From NCBI GenBank assembly GCA_022772585.1, contig JALEZN010000139.1, positions 1-55,194 on the forward strand: a stretch of 55,194 nucleotides of DNA, given 5' to 3'. The notes beneath the pieces were generated by a model. That model made no database searches and was not told the DNA's origin. It saw nothing but the letters and a program-made list of their open reading frames with translations. The DNA is from Clostridiales bacterium (GTDB lineage: Bacteria > Bacillota > Clostridia > Oscillospirales > Oscillospiraceae). Made by a program: the position numbers and the translations under genes. Positions 42,948 to 50,857 of the stretch are shown here, in pieces; positions within the stretch are counted from its first letter, which is position 1, and each line of letters begins with the position of its first letter.

Positions 42948-44192
42948 TCACAGCAGGATCAGGCCGTACTGCCTGCGCATCTCCTGGAGGAAATCGTCCT
43001 CCAGCTCCTCAGTGCCGTCCCAGAAGGCACGGCCCTGAAAGGCACGCAGAGCGCCTTCCAGCAGTTCGGGCACATCGGTGGCGATGCACAGGGCATCCTT
43101 GACGACATACTGGTTTTCGGCAAAAAGGAGCAGGTCATCCTCCTCCCAGATCCCGATCTTCAGCGCGCCCTGAGGACAGTTTTCCTCGGCCTCCAGAATA
43201 TCCTCCATCAGGTCAGAGGTGCATTCGATGGGCTCGCCCACGTCCACATCGGGGGTGATGAAGCGGGCCTCGGTCTCGCTGGCACAGGGGATCACATCGG
43301 GATCGTGCTCCACGGCGGGAAATGCGGAAAAGTCCACCCGGTCCACCGCCTGCTTCAGGGCGGCGATGTGGTCCGCCCCGGCGCCGCAGCAGCCGCCGAA
43401 GATCCGGGCGCCGGCGGCGGCCAGATCGGGTACGAAGGAAGCCAGCTCCTCCGGGGTGCAGCTGTATACCGGGCCGTCCTCCTCTGCCTGGGGCAGGCCG
43501 GCGGAGGGTTTGGCGATCAGGGGAACGCGGGCATAGGGGGTGAGGCGGCGGAGCTGCTCCAGTACCACCTGGGGTCCGTCGCAGCAGTTCAGGCCAAACG
43601 CGGAGACACCCATGCCCTGCATGACGATAAGGGCGGCCAGCACATCGGTGCCGGAAAGAGTACGTCCGTCCCCGTTGCAGGTAAAGGTCACAAAGACAGG
43701 TTTATCCGAAACGCTGCGGACGGCCAGCACCGCGGCACGGGCCTCGGGCATGGACACGCAGGTCTCGATGACAAAGAGGTCCACCCCTGCCAGCTCCAGA
43801 GCCAGGGCCTGCTCGGTATAGACGGCGGTCAGCATCTCAAAGGAGTCATCCCCAAAAGGGGAGAGGGTCTTGCCGGTGGGACCCAGGTCGCCGGCCACCA
43901 GCGCCCGGCCGTCGGCGGCTTCCCGTGAGAGGGCCACCAGCCGGCGGTTGTACTCGGCCACCTGCCCGGTAATGCCGTGCTCTTCCAGCCGGATGGCATT
44001 GGCCCCCAGGGTAGGGGCCAGAATGACGTTGGCGCCCGCCGCCACGTATTCCCGCTGGAGTCCCAGCAGTACGCCGGGCCGCTCCAGCACCCACTGCTCC
44101 ATGCAGGCATCCGCGGGCATGCCCCGCTTCATCAGTTCGGTGCCGGTGGCACCGTCCAGCATAAGGGGCAGGGACAAGGGGATATCGTCCAT
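42948..44192 (-). CDS. Homocysteine S-methyltransferase-domain protein with C-terminal extension
   Basis: A 414-residue protein. The first 290 or so residues form the homocysteine-binding barrel of MetH/BHMT-type methyltransferases: LMLDGATGTELMKRG, APTLGANAIRLEEHG, and the zinc cysteines in GLNCCDG and ARIFGGCCGAG. They would methylate homocysteine or another thiol. The last 120 or so residues are acidic and unlike MetH; the cobalamin and folate domains are absent. The extension is not recognised. The ATG at 44192 follows GGAGGAACGG. A possible promoter on the minus strand is TTGTAT (44300-44295), 17 bp, TATACA (44277-44272). Confidence 0.82.
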   Translation of the reverse strand: MDDIPLSLPLMLDGATGTELMKRGMPADACMEQWVLERPGVLLGLQREYVAAGANVILAPTLGANAIRLEEHGITGQVAEYNRRLVALSREAADGRALVAGDLGPTGKTLSPFGDDSFEMLTAVYTEQALALELAGVDLFVIETCVSMPEARAAVLAVRSVSDKPVFVTFTCNGDGRTLSGTDVLAALIVMQGMGVSAFGLNCCDGPQVVLEQLRRLTPYARVPLIAKPSAGLPQAEEDGPVYSCTPEELASFVPDLAAAGARIFGGCCGAGADHIAALKQAVDRVDFSAFPAVEHDPDVIPCASETEARFITPDVDVGEPIECTSDLMEDILEAEENCPQGALKIGIWEEDDLLLFAENQYVVKDALCIATDVPELLEGALRAFQGRAFWDGTEELEDDFLQEMRRQYGLILL

Positions 44193-44374
44193 GAGATCCG
44201 TTCCTCCTCGAACTGTTATAGAGATACCGGCGGCAGGCCCACAGTAAGACGGGTGCGACACCGGTTCAGGCTGTATACATACAATAACCAGTATATACAA
44301 TCACGGGGTAAAAATCAAGGGAGAAGAGGCGGCCTACCCTGGCTGGATATCCGCCGTGCGATGGAAGCTCCCTC

Positions 44375-44405
44375 TTGACTCTCCCATTATGGCAGGGACT
44401 ACAAT
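44375..44405 (+). promoter_or_regulatory. MerR-type promoter with 19-bp spacer
   Basis: TTGACT (44375-44380) and TACAAT (44400-44405) are 19 bp apart, two more than ideal. The spacer holds an imperfect dyad with TCCC-N9-GGGA arms. Long-spacer promoters with a central dyad are the hallmark of MerR-family activation, in which the protein untwists the DNA. The gene starts 40 bases downstream, so this is probably autoregulation. Confidence 0.75.
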
Positions 44406-44445
44406 GCTCCTGAGCTCAAATTCCTGCGGATCTGCGAGGTATGCA

Positions 44446-45273
44446 ATGTTAAAAATCGGAGAATTTTCAAAACTGTCCAGAGTCAGCATTCGGATGCTGC
44501 GCCACTATGATGAGATCGGCCTGCTGGAACCGGCAGAGATCGAGCCCTTCACCGGCTACCGCTATTACAGCGAGAAGCAGCTCCCCATCGCCGGACGGAT
44601 CAACGCCTTAAAGGATATGGGCTTTGGCCTGTCCGCCATCCGGGAGATCCTCCTGTGCCGGGACGATGGGGCACTGCTGCAGCAGTACCTGCGGATCCGG
44701 CGGGCCGAGCTGCAGGAGCTGGCGGAACAGACGGCGTACCGTCTGCGGCTTCTGGACACAGCCCTGGAACGGCTGAGAAAGGATGGCACAGCCATGAAGT
44801 ATGATGTGACGCTCAAGACTTTCCCGGAGCGGTATGCCGCCACTGTCCGCATGGCCATTCCCACCTATGAGAGGGAGGGGATGGTATGGGATGTGCTGGT
44901 AGGGGAGACGGAGGCGCTGAATCTGGTCCCGGACGAGCCATGTTATTGCTGCGTGGTGTTCCACGACAAGGAGTACAGGGAGTCCGACGTGGACGTGGAG
45001 GCGCAAAAAACAGTGCGGGGATGCTATCCCGACACAGAGCATGTGAAATTCCGGACCCTGCCCCAGGTAACGGCGGCTACCGCCACCTGCAGGGGTCCCT
45101 ATGACCAGATGAACGACGTCATGGAGTCGGTGGCCGGCTGGGTGGTGGACAACGGCTATGAATTTGACGGGCCCGCCTTTATGATCTACCATGTCAGTCC
45201 CCATGAGACCTCCGACCCCAATGAGTTCGTGACGGAGGTCTGCTATCCGGTGAAAAAGAAGCAGGCTGAGTAA
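44446..45273 (+). CDS. MerR-family regulator with GyrI-like effector domain
   Basis: A 275-residue regulator. Winged-helix domain MLKIGEFSKLSRVSIRMLRHYDEIGLLEP with GYRYYSEKQLP, a coiled-coil (about 75-115), and a C-terminal GyrI/BmrR-like effector-binding domain (KTFPERYAATVR, GWVVDNGYEFDGPAFMIYHV). Such proteins sense cationic or amphipathic drugs and activate efflux or their own gene. The ATG at 44446 gives the canonical N-terminus although its ribosome site (GAGGT) is weak. No efflux gene is adjacent, so its target beyond its own promoter is unknown. Confidence 0.88.
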   Translation: MLKIGEFSKLSRVSIRMLRHYDEIGLLEPAEIEPFTGYRYYSEKQLPIAGRINALKDMGFGLSAIREILLCRDDGALLQQYLRIRRAELQELAEQTAYRLRLLDTALERLRKDGTAMKYDVTLKTFPERYAATVRMAIPTYEREGMVWDVLVGETEALNLVPDEPCYCCVVFHDKEYRESDVDVEAQKTVRGCYPDTEHVKFRTLPQVTAATATCRGPYDQMNDVMESVAGWVVDNGYEFDGPAFMIYHVSPHETSDPNEFVTEVCYPVKKKQAE

Positions 45274-45315
45274 CAGAGGACCGGCGGACCGAAACATACA
45301 TGGGCTCCGGTGAGG

Positions 45316-45350
45316 AGAAGCGGGGCGCTCCGTAAGAGCGCCCCGCTTCT
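45316..45350. terminator. Bidirectional terminator between MerR and GT2 genes
   Basis: Perfect 15-bp stem AGAAGCGGGGCGCTC (45316-45330) / GAGCGCCCCGCTTCT (45336-45350) between convergent genes. Confidence 0.9.
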
Positions 45351-45352
45351 TA

Positions 45353-46636
45353 TCAGCTCTGGGACGGCAGGCGCCGGCGGCCGGCGCCGTGGTAAATGGG
45401 CTTCCACTCCACACGCTTGAAAAGCGCGGTGATGGAGATGGGCACATATGTGAACATGAAAAGGGGGAAGGTAAAGAGATAGAGGATCTTCTGAGTGGAG
45501 GAGGCGTGAATGTGCTTCCACTCGGCAGCGGTGGTCAGCAGACCGTAGAGGAAAAGTCCCATGTAGAAATTGACCACGCCCATGCAGACAAAGCCGGCTG
45601 TCTCATCGATGACCAGTTTGGCGATATAGGTGGATTCCCCCAGGCACGCAGTCAGAATGATGGCGTTGAACAGGATACCCAGCAGGGTCAGGAGCATGCC
45701 GGGGGCCACGGTCATCAGCATATCATAGCAGGAGAAGGCGGCGGCCGGCGTCTTGCTCCGGAAGCAGCCGCGGATCAGGCCCAGGCCATACTTCACGTCC
45801 ACCTGAAAGAAGCCTTTGGACCAGCGCAGCCGCTGATCCCAGGACTGCTTGAAGGAGACGGGCTGCTCGTCGTAGATGACCGCCTTTTCACAGTAGCCGA
45901 TCCGCTTGCCCTTCAGGGCGGCGCTGACGGAGAACTCGATGTCCTCGGTGAGCAGATGGTAGGGCCAGCCGCCATTCTCCCGGATCAGACCGGCGGACAC
46001 CAGAAAGCCGGTGCCCGACACATGGCAGTTGGTGCCCAGGCGCATCCGGGGGCGGTTGAGGAATCGGGCCTCCCGCAGGAACCACAGGCCGTAGCCGGCG
46101 GAGATCCAGTTGTCGCCGAAATTCTTGGAGTTGCGGTAGCAGGTCAGGGCGTCGTAGCCGCCGCGGTCAAAGGTGCGGTTCATCTCGGCCACAAAATTGG
46201 GATCTACCTGATTATCGGCGTCAAAGATAAAGTAGCCGTCGTACACGTCCCGGCCGTCGGAGCGCAGGCGGCGGAAAAAATAGTCCAGAGCGTAGCCCTT
46301 GCCCACCTGGATCTTGTCGAAGCGCTCATACACAAAGGCGCCGGAAGCGCGGGCCACGCCGGCGGTGCGGTCGGTGCAGTTGTCGGCGATGACGTAGATA
46401 TCCAGCAGCCGGGCGGGATAGTTCTGTTCTTTCAGACAGTGTATCAATTCCCCGATCACGTTGGATTCATTGCGGGCCGCAATGACGGCGGCGTAGCGGT
46501 GGAGCCGGACCGGCTCTTCAGGGGTATGGTCCCGTTCCCGGCGCAGGCCCAGGACCAGATAGACCAGCTGATAGGAATAGGCCAGGGTCAGGACGACGGC
46601 CAGCACAAAGTTGAACTCTTTTACAAATGACAGCAT
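45353..46636 (-). CDS. Family 2 glycosyltransferase, membrane-bound
   Basis: A 427-residue processive-type GT2. An N-terminal helix (FVKEFNFVLAVVLTLAYSYQ) is followed by AAVIAARNESNVIGELI, the nucleotide/metal FDADNQVDP, then QSWDQRLRWSKGF (the Q-x-x-R-W acceptor motif). Three to four C-terminal helices end in a basic tail. Relatives include cellulose synthase-like and icaA-type enzymes; the sugar cannot be called. The ATG at 46636 is 8 bases from GAGG; the one at 46642 is only 2 bases from it. It may use UDP-sugars made by galU at 26286. Confidence 0.86.
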   Translation of the reverse strand: MLSFVKEFNFVLAVVLTLAYSYQLVYLVLGLRRERDHTPEEPVRLHRYAAVIAARNESNVIGELIHCLKEQNYPARLLDIYVIADNCTDRTAGVARASGAFVYERFDKIQVGKGYALDYFFRRLRSDGRDVYDGYFIFDADNQVDPNFVAEMNRTFDRGGYDALTCYRNSKNFGDNWISAGYGLWFLREARFLNRPRMRLGTNCHVSGTGFLVSAGLIRENGGWPYHLLTEDIEFSVSAALKGKRIGYCEKAVIYDEQPVSFKQSWDQRLRWSKGFFQVDVKYGLGLIRGCFRSKTPAAAFSCYDMLMTVAPGMLLTLLGILFNAIILTACLGESTYIAKLVIDETAGFVCMGVVNFYMGLFLYGLLTTAAEWKHIHASSTQKILYLFTFPLFMFTYVPISITALFKRVEWKPIYHGAGRRRLPSQS

Positions 46637-46690
46637 ATTCATTTCCTCGATTTGACGTGGGGCGCACGGCCCCGCTGGTTCTTCGCGGGC

Positions 46691-46718
46691 TATCATAACA
46701 CCGATTTAAGAGATTACA
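46691..46718 (-). promoter_or_regulatory. Promoter of the GT2 gene
   Basis: On the minus strand: TTGTAA (46718-46713), 16 bp, TATGAT (46696-46691), about 55 bases before the start codon. Confidence 0.7.
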
Positions 46719-46814
46719 AGGGCTTTTCAAAACAATTAATAAAATGTTAAATAATTCGTTTTATTTTGTTCATCTCTTGGAGAAGAACAGACATTTATGC
46801 AATTAAACCAATTA

Positions 46815-46863
46815 AAAAATAGACTATTTTGACGCATAATATCCGCCAAAATAGTCTATTTTT
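46815..46863. repeat. AT-rich inverted repeat, 17-bp perfect arms
   Basis: AAAAATAGACTATTTTG (46815-46831) and CAAAATAGTCTATTTTT (46847-46863) are exact reverse complements, separated by 15 bases that add a few more pairs. It lies in an AT-rich gap between the GT2 promoter and the argS terminator. It could be a second bidirectional terminator or the remnant of a small palindromic element. Confidence 0.75.
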
Positions 46864-46901
46864 CAACAAACAAAGTTAACGTAACAACGACCTGAAAAAA
46901 T

Positions 46902-46931
46902 CCCCCGTCCCGGAGCAGATCGGGACGGGGG
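46902..46931 (-). terminator. Terminator of argS
   Basis: CCCCCGTCCCG (46902-46912) and CGGGACGGGGG (46921-46931) form the stem. On the minus strand it is followed by ATTTTTTC. Confidence 0.9.
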
Positions 46932-46940
46932 AAAACGGAA

Positions 46941-48689
46941 TTACATTTTCTCGGGGGCGGACACACCGATGAGATTGAGGCAGTTGGCGATGACCAGGCG
47001 CACGGTGTCGGCCAGCTTGAGCCGGGCGGAGAGCACCTGGGGCGCCTCGCCCCGGATATAGCAGGCGTTATAGAACCGGTGGAAATCGCCGGCCAGGGCC
47101 AGAAGGTAGCGGTTGATCCGGCTGGGATCGAAGTCCCGGGCAGCCAGATGGATCTCCTCCGGGAGCTGGGCCAGGTTCTTGATGAGGGCCTTCTCCTCAG
47201 GGGTGGAGAACACGGCGGCGTCCACTCCGGCGGCGGCGGGGACGGGAGAGCCCTCCTCGGCCAGGCGGTGCACCAGGGAGCAGATGCGGGCGTGGGCGTA
47301 CTGGACGTAATAGACCGGGTTCTCGCTGTCCTCCCGGACGGCCAGGTCCAGGTCGAAGTCCACCGGGCTGGTGGAGGAGCGGGAGTTGAAGAAGTAGCGG
47401 GCAGCGTCCACGCTGACCTCGTCCAGCAGGTCGTGGAGGGCGATGGCCTTACCCGAGCGCTTGGACATGCGCACCGGCTTGCCGTCCTGCAGCAGGTTCA
47501 CCAGCTGCATCAGCACCACCACCAGACGGTGGGAGCCGTCCAGGCCCAGCCCGTCCAGGGCGGCCTGGAGCCGGGCCACGTGGCCGTGGTGGTCGGCGCC
47601 CCAGATGTTGACGGCCAGGTCGAAGCCCCGCTTGTCCAGCTTGTTGCGGTGATAGGCGATGTCGGCGGCGAAGTAGGTGTAGAAGCCATTCTGACGGCGG
47701 AGCACGTCGTCCTTCAGGTCCAGCTTGTCCACCTGCTCCTGAGTCTTGCCCTCGGCCATGTACTTCTTCTTGAGCAGCTCCGTGGTGTTGAGCCAGAGGG
47801 CGCCGTCCTTCTCATAGGTCCAGCCGTTGGCGGCCAGGATGCCCACCGTCTCCTCCACATAGCCGCTGTTGTGGAGCTCAGACTCGAAGAACCACTGGTC
47901 ATACTCGATCTGATAGCGGGACAGGTCGGCCTTCATCTTGGGGATATTCACCGACAGGCCGTACTGGGCCATGGCGGATTCCCAGTCCTCCTGAGAGGTC
48001 TGGCCGGGGAAGTCGCCGGCCTGGGCCAGGAAGCCCCGGGCCAGCTCCTTGATGTCGTCGCCGTGGTAGCCCTCCTCGGGGAAGGGGTAGTTCTCCTCCC
48101 CCACGGTGAGCTGCATGCAGCGGGCGTAGATGGAGTGGGCGAACTTGGCGATCTGGTTGCCGGCGTCGTTGACGTAGAATTCCTTCCAGGTATCGAAGCC
48201 GGCCCGGGAGAGCACGTTGGCCAGGGAGTCGCCCAGCACGCCGCCCCGGGCGTTGCCCATGTGCATGGGGCCGGTGGGGTTGGCGGAGACGAACTCTACC
48301 ATCACCTTCCGGCCATGGCCCTCGTCGCTCTTGCCGTACTCCATACCCTCCGCCTCGATCTGGGAGAGCACGTCCCCATACCACTTGGCGCCCAGGAAGA
48401 AGTTCAGGAAGCCGGGACCGGCGATCTCCACCCGGTCGAAATAGCTGCCTGAGAGCTCCAGATGGTCGGCGATGGCCTGGGCGATGGCCCGGGGGGCCAT
48501 GTGCATGGCCTTGGCGCCGGCCATGGCGAAGGAGGAGGCGTAGTCGCCGTTTTTCACATCCTTGGGGATGTCCACATTGGCCTTGACCTCCACGCCGGCG
48601 GGAAGGACCCCGGCGGCTGCCGCCCGCTCGTAGGCGGCCTGGGTGAGGGCGGACACCTGTTCGCGTGCCGCCTGGATCATATTCGACAT
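46941..48689 (-). CDS. argS: Arginyl-tRNA synthetase
   Basis: A 582-residue class I synthetase. Arg-specific N-terminal domain, HIGH-type motif in SANPTGPMHMGNARGG, KMSKS-type RMSKRSGKAI, and the C-terminal DALR anticodon-binding domain (YAHARICSLVHRLAEEG through SARLKLADTVRLVIANCL). It charges tRNA-Arg. It lies 54 bases after the DUF1934 gene and is followed by its own terminator; the DUF1934-argS pairing is common in Firmicutes. Confidence 0.97.
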   Translation of the reverse strand: MSNMIQAAREQVSALTQAAYERAAAAGVLPAGVEVKANVDIPKDVKNGDYASSFAMAGAKAMHMAPRAIAQAIADHLELSGSYFDRVEIAGPGFLNFFLGAKWYGDVLSQIEAEGMEYGKSDEGHGRKVMVEFVSANPTGPMHMGNARGGVLGDSLANVLSRAGFDTWKEFYVNDAGNQIAKFAHSIYARCMQLTVGEENYPFPEEGYHGDDIKELARGFLAQAGDFPGQTSQEDWESAMAQYGLSVNIPKMKADLSRYQIEYDQWFFESELHNSGYVEETVGILAANGWTYEKDGALWLNTTELLKKKYMAEGKTQEQVDKLDLKDDVLRRQNGFYTYFAADIAYHRNKLDKRGFDLAVNIWGADHHGHVARLQAALDGLGLDGSHRLVVVLMQLVNLLQDGKPVRMSKRSGKAIALHDLLDEVSVDAARYFFNSRSSTSPVDFDLDLAVREDSENPVYYVQYAHARICSLVHRLAEEGSPVPAAAGVDAAVFSTPEEKALIKNLAQLPEEIHLAARDFDPSRINRYLLALAGDFHRFYNACYIRGEAPQVLSARLKLADTVRLVIANCLNLIGVSAPEKM

Positions 48690-48743
48690 AGCTGATTCCC
48701 TCTCATATCTGATCTGAATGATTGAAAGAAACGGGGGACGGAG

Positions 48744-49178
48744 TTATTTCCGCGCCTCCCGGATCTGAATCTCGAACTGGTTGACGCCGGCCACCGCGTG
48801 GTCGATCTCAATGTCGTAAGCGATGCTGATCTGACCGCCCCGGCTGTCCACGTCGGCGGACATGGAGCGGGTGTTGACTCCCACGGACAGGGCCCCGTAG
48901 GGCGTGTTGTACATGGACAGATGGCGGCGGCCCGGCTCAAAGACCATCTGGGAGCTGAATTCCCCCAGCCGCATCAGGGTGATGCGTTCCCGCTCGATCT
49001 GAAAGGTGGTCAGGGTACCCTCCATGCCGGTGACCTCACTCTCCTGATAGCTCAGGGTGAAGGCGCCGTCCCCGTCGCGCTCCAGCTTCCCCTCGGTCAC
49101 CAGTTCGATGACATCGTCGGGCTGCTGAGGGGCCGACTGGATCCCCCGGATGGAAATGATGACATTGTTCTCGTCCAT
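48744..49178 (-). CDS. DUF1934 family protein
   Basis: A 144-residue small beta-barrel protein. It begins MDENNVIISIRGIQSA, then LSYQESEVTGMEGTLTTFQI, RMGEFSSQM-like sequence (LMRLGEFSSQMVFEPG) and SMSADVDSRGGQISIAYDIE, which match DUF1934. These lipocalin-like domains are conserved next to argS in Firmicutes but have no assigned function. The ATG at 49178 follows AAGGAGCGG; the longer frame to 49280 covers the promoter. Confidence 0.85.
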   Translation of the reverse strand: MDENNVIISIRGIQSAPQQPDDVIELVTEGKLERDGDGAFTLSYQESEVTGMEGTLTTFQIERERITLMRLGEFSSQMVFEPGRRHLSMYNTPYGALSVGVNTRSMSADVDSRGGQISIAYDIEIDHAVAGVNQFEIQIREARK

Positions 49179-49235
49179 GGCTGCGTGCCGCTCCTTGTCT
49201 GCCAAAAGCCCCCGCGGGGCCGGAATGTGAGCAAT

Positions 49236-49264
49236 ATTATATATGGAGAAAAGAAAACTGTAAA
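49236..49264 (-). promoter_or_regulatory. Promoter of DUF1934-argS
   Basis: On the minus strand: TTTACA (49264-49259), 17 bp, TATAAT (49241-49236). Confidence 0.8.
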
Positions 49265-49276
49265 GTCCCCGGCGGG

Positions 49277-50089
49277 TCAATTTTGTCCGATCTCCACCTG
49301 GGAGACCTCGCCGCTCACGTCCTGCTGCAGGAAAAGGGAGGCCAGGCGGGAGAAGCCCTCCACTCCATCGCTGACGAAGTAGCGGCAGCTCCCCCGGGGA
49401 CGGTCGGAGAGCTCTTCCAGCTCCCGCAGGCGGCTGGCCACCGCCCGGGCTCCCTCAGCCCCGGCGTTGATAAGGGTCACCTCCGGCCCCATGAAGGCGC
49501 CGATGACCCGCTCCAGCAGGGGATAGTGGGTGCAGCCCAGCACCAGGGTGTCCACTCCGGCCTCCTTCAGGGGGGCGAGGTACTCGGCCGCCACGGTCTC
49601 GATGACCACGTCGCCGGGCTCCACCCGGCCGTTCTCCACCAGCGGCACGAAGAGGGGGCAGGCCCGGGAGAGCACCCGGGCCTCCGGGTTGGCCCCGGCG
49701 ATCAGGCGCTCATAGGCGCCGCTGCGGATGGAAGCCTGGGTGCCGATGAGGCCGATCTTCCCGTTGCGGGTCCGGCGGGCGGCGGCCAGGGCGGCCGGCT
49801 CCACCACGCCCAGCACGGGGATGGGATTCTCGGCGGCCAGAATGTCCAGCGCTGTGGTGGACACGGTGCCGCAGGCAATGACGATGGCCTTCAGATCGAA
49901 CTGGCGCAGAAAGGCCACGTCCTGTCTGGCGTATTTGATGATGGTCTCACGGGAGCGGGTGCCGTAGGGGACACGTCCCGTGTCTCCGAAATAGACGATA
50001 TCTTCTCCGGGCAGCAGACGGGTCAGCTCCCGCACCGCGGTGAGCCCGCCCAGGCCCGAGTCGAACACTCCGATGGCTCTCTGGTCCAC
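49277..50089 (-). CDS. murI: Glutamate racemase
   Basis: A 270-residue enzyme making D-glutamate for peptidoglycan. The first catalytic Cys region is VIACGTVSTTALD and the second is VLGCTHYPLLE. The start IGVFDSGLGGLTAVREL and YFGDTGRVPYGTR are typical. It has its own promoter upstream and is followed by the DUF1934-argS promoter, which overlaps its end. Confidence 0.96.
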   Translation of the reverse strand: MDQRAIGVFDSGLGGLTAVRELTRLLPGEDIVYFGDTGRVPYGTRSRETIIKYARQDVAFLRQFDLKAIVIACGTVSTTALDILAAENPIPVLGVVEPAALAAARRTRNGKIGLIGTQASIRSGAYERLIAGANPEARVLSRACPLFVPLVENGRVEPGDVVIETVAAEYLAPLKEAGVDTLVLGCTHYPLLERVIGAFMGPEVTLINAGAEGARAVASRLRELEELSDRPRGSCRYFVSDGVEGFSRLASLFLQQDVSGEVSQVEIGQN

Positions 50090-50139
50090 AAAAGTTACCT
50101 CCCGGCCGCAGTTCGGCCCAATACACTGATATCCTTATA

Positions 50140-50168
50140 ATGATATGCGAAATCCCCCGGATTGACAA
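50140..50168 (-). promoter_or_regulatory. Promoter of murI
   Basis: On the minus strand: TTGTCA (50168-50163), 17 bp, TATCAT (50145-50140). Confidence 0.7.
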
Positions 50169-50207
50169 GAGCTTTTTTTGACATCCCGCCAAATCGTTTT
50201 CCCCGGT

Positions 50208-50235
50208 TTGACAAGCGCCGCAAAGTTACTATAAT
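50208..50235 (+). promoter_or_regulatory. Strong promoter of the 139-aa unknown gene
   Basis: Consensus TTGACA (50208-50213), 16 bp, consensus TATAAT (50230-50235). It is divergent from the murI promoter. Confidence 0.85.
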
Positions 50236-50301
50236 ATAATGATAGCAAGAGCGGCGGCGAGGGCCGCCGTTCCGGGTCACGACAGCAAGGAGGTTACTGA
50301 G

Positions 50302-50721
50302 ATGAAGCTGGAACTGACGCAGAAACAATTCCGCCGTCTGCTGGACATGGCCTATATCGGCAACTGGATCCTGAATTCCACACGGGGCGACGACCGCTTC
50401 CGGGACTATGACGAGGTGGAGAGCCTGCTCTTTGCCCGGGCGCGGGAAGAGGGGATGGGCGTCCTGGCGGAGGACTGGAAGGGCGAGGTTGTCCCCTCCC
50501 GGGCCTTTGTGGAGGGCGGTATCCACGAGGCCATCGTGGAGTATGAGAACAACGTGTTTTTCGACATCCTGGCCGAGGACCTGGCCCGCCGGGACATGGA
50601 CGACGTGCCCATCGACGAAAATAATTACGACGAGCTCACCCGGCGTATCGACGCCTATATCGCGGAGTTTGACCAGCACGGTACCGATAATATCCTGGTA
50701 GACAGCGACACGCTCCCCTGA
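50302..50721 (+). CDS. Conserved hypothetical protein, 139 aa, acidic
   Basis: I do not recognise the family. The protein is acidic and soluble. It begins MKLELTQKQFRRLLDMAYIG and then has DRFRDYDEVESLLFARAREEGMG. Around residue 82 an EYENNVFFDILAEDLARRDM helix follows, with a C-terminal NYDELTRRIDAYIAEFDQHG. No signal peptide, Cys pair or obvious catalytic motif. The ATG has AAGGAGG. It is monocistronic with a consensus promoter and a strong terminator, so it is probably well expressed. Confidence 0.75.
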   Translation: MKLELTQKQFRRLLDMAYIGNWILNSTRGDDRFRDYDEVESLLFARAREEGMGVLAEDWKGEVVPSRAFVEGGIHEAIVEYENNVFFDILAEDLARRDMDDVPIDENNYDELTRRIDAYIAEFDQHGTDNILVDSDTLP

Positions 50722-50738
50722 ACAGGGGGCGCGGACCG

Positions 50739-50776
50739 GGCCGCCGCGGACATCTGCCGTCCGCGGCGGCCTTTTT
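50739..50776 (+). terminator. Terminator after the 139-aa gene
   Basis: GGCCGCCGCGGAC and GTCCGCGGCGGCC form a perfect stem, followed by five Ts. Confidence 0.9.
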
Positions 50777-50857
50777 GCCGGTTCCGGCCGGCGGAGGATG
50801 GGACGTCCGTCCTTCCGGAGAAGAGCAGAGACATTGATTTACCAAAGGAGTGACCGC

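Noticed and set aside
44356-44445. N-terminal extension of the MerR-family protein
   Set aside because: It would begin upstream of the promoter's -10 box and delay the canonical MLKIGEFSK start.
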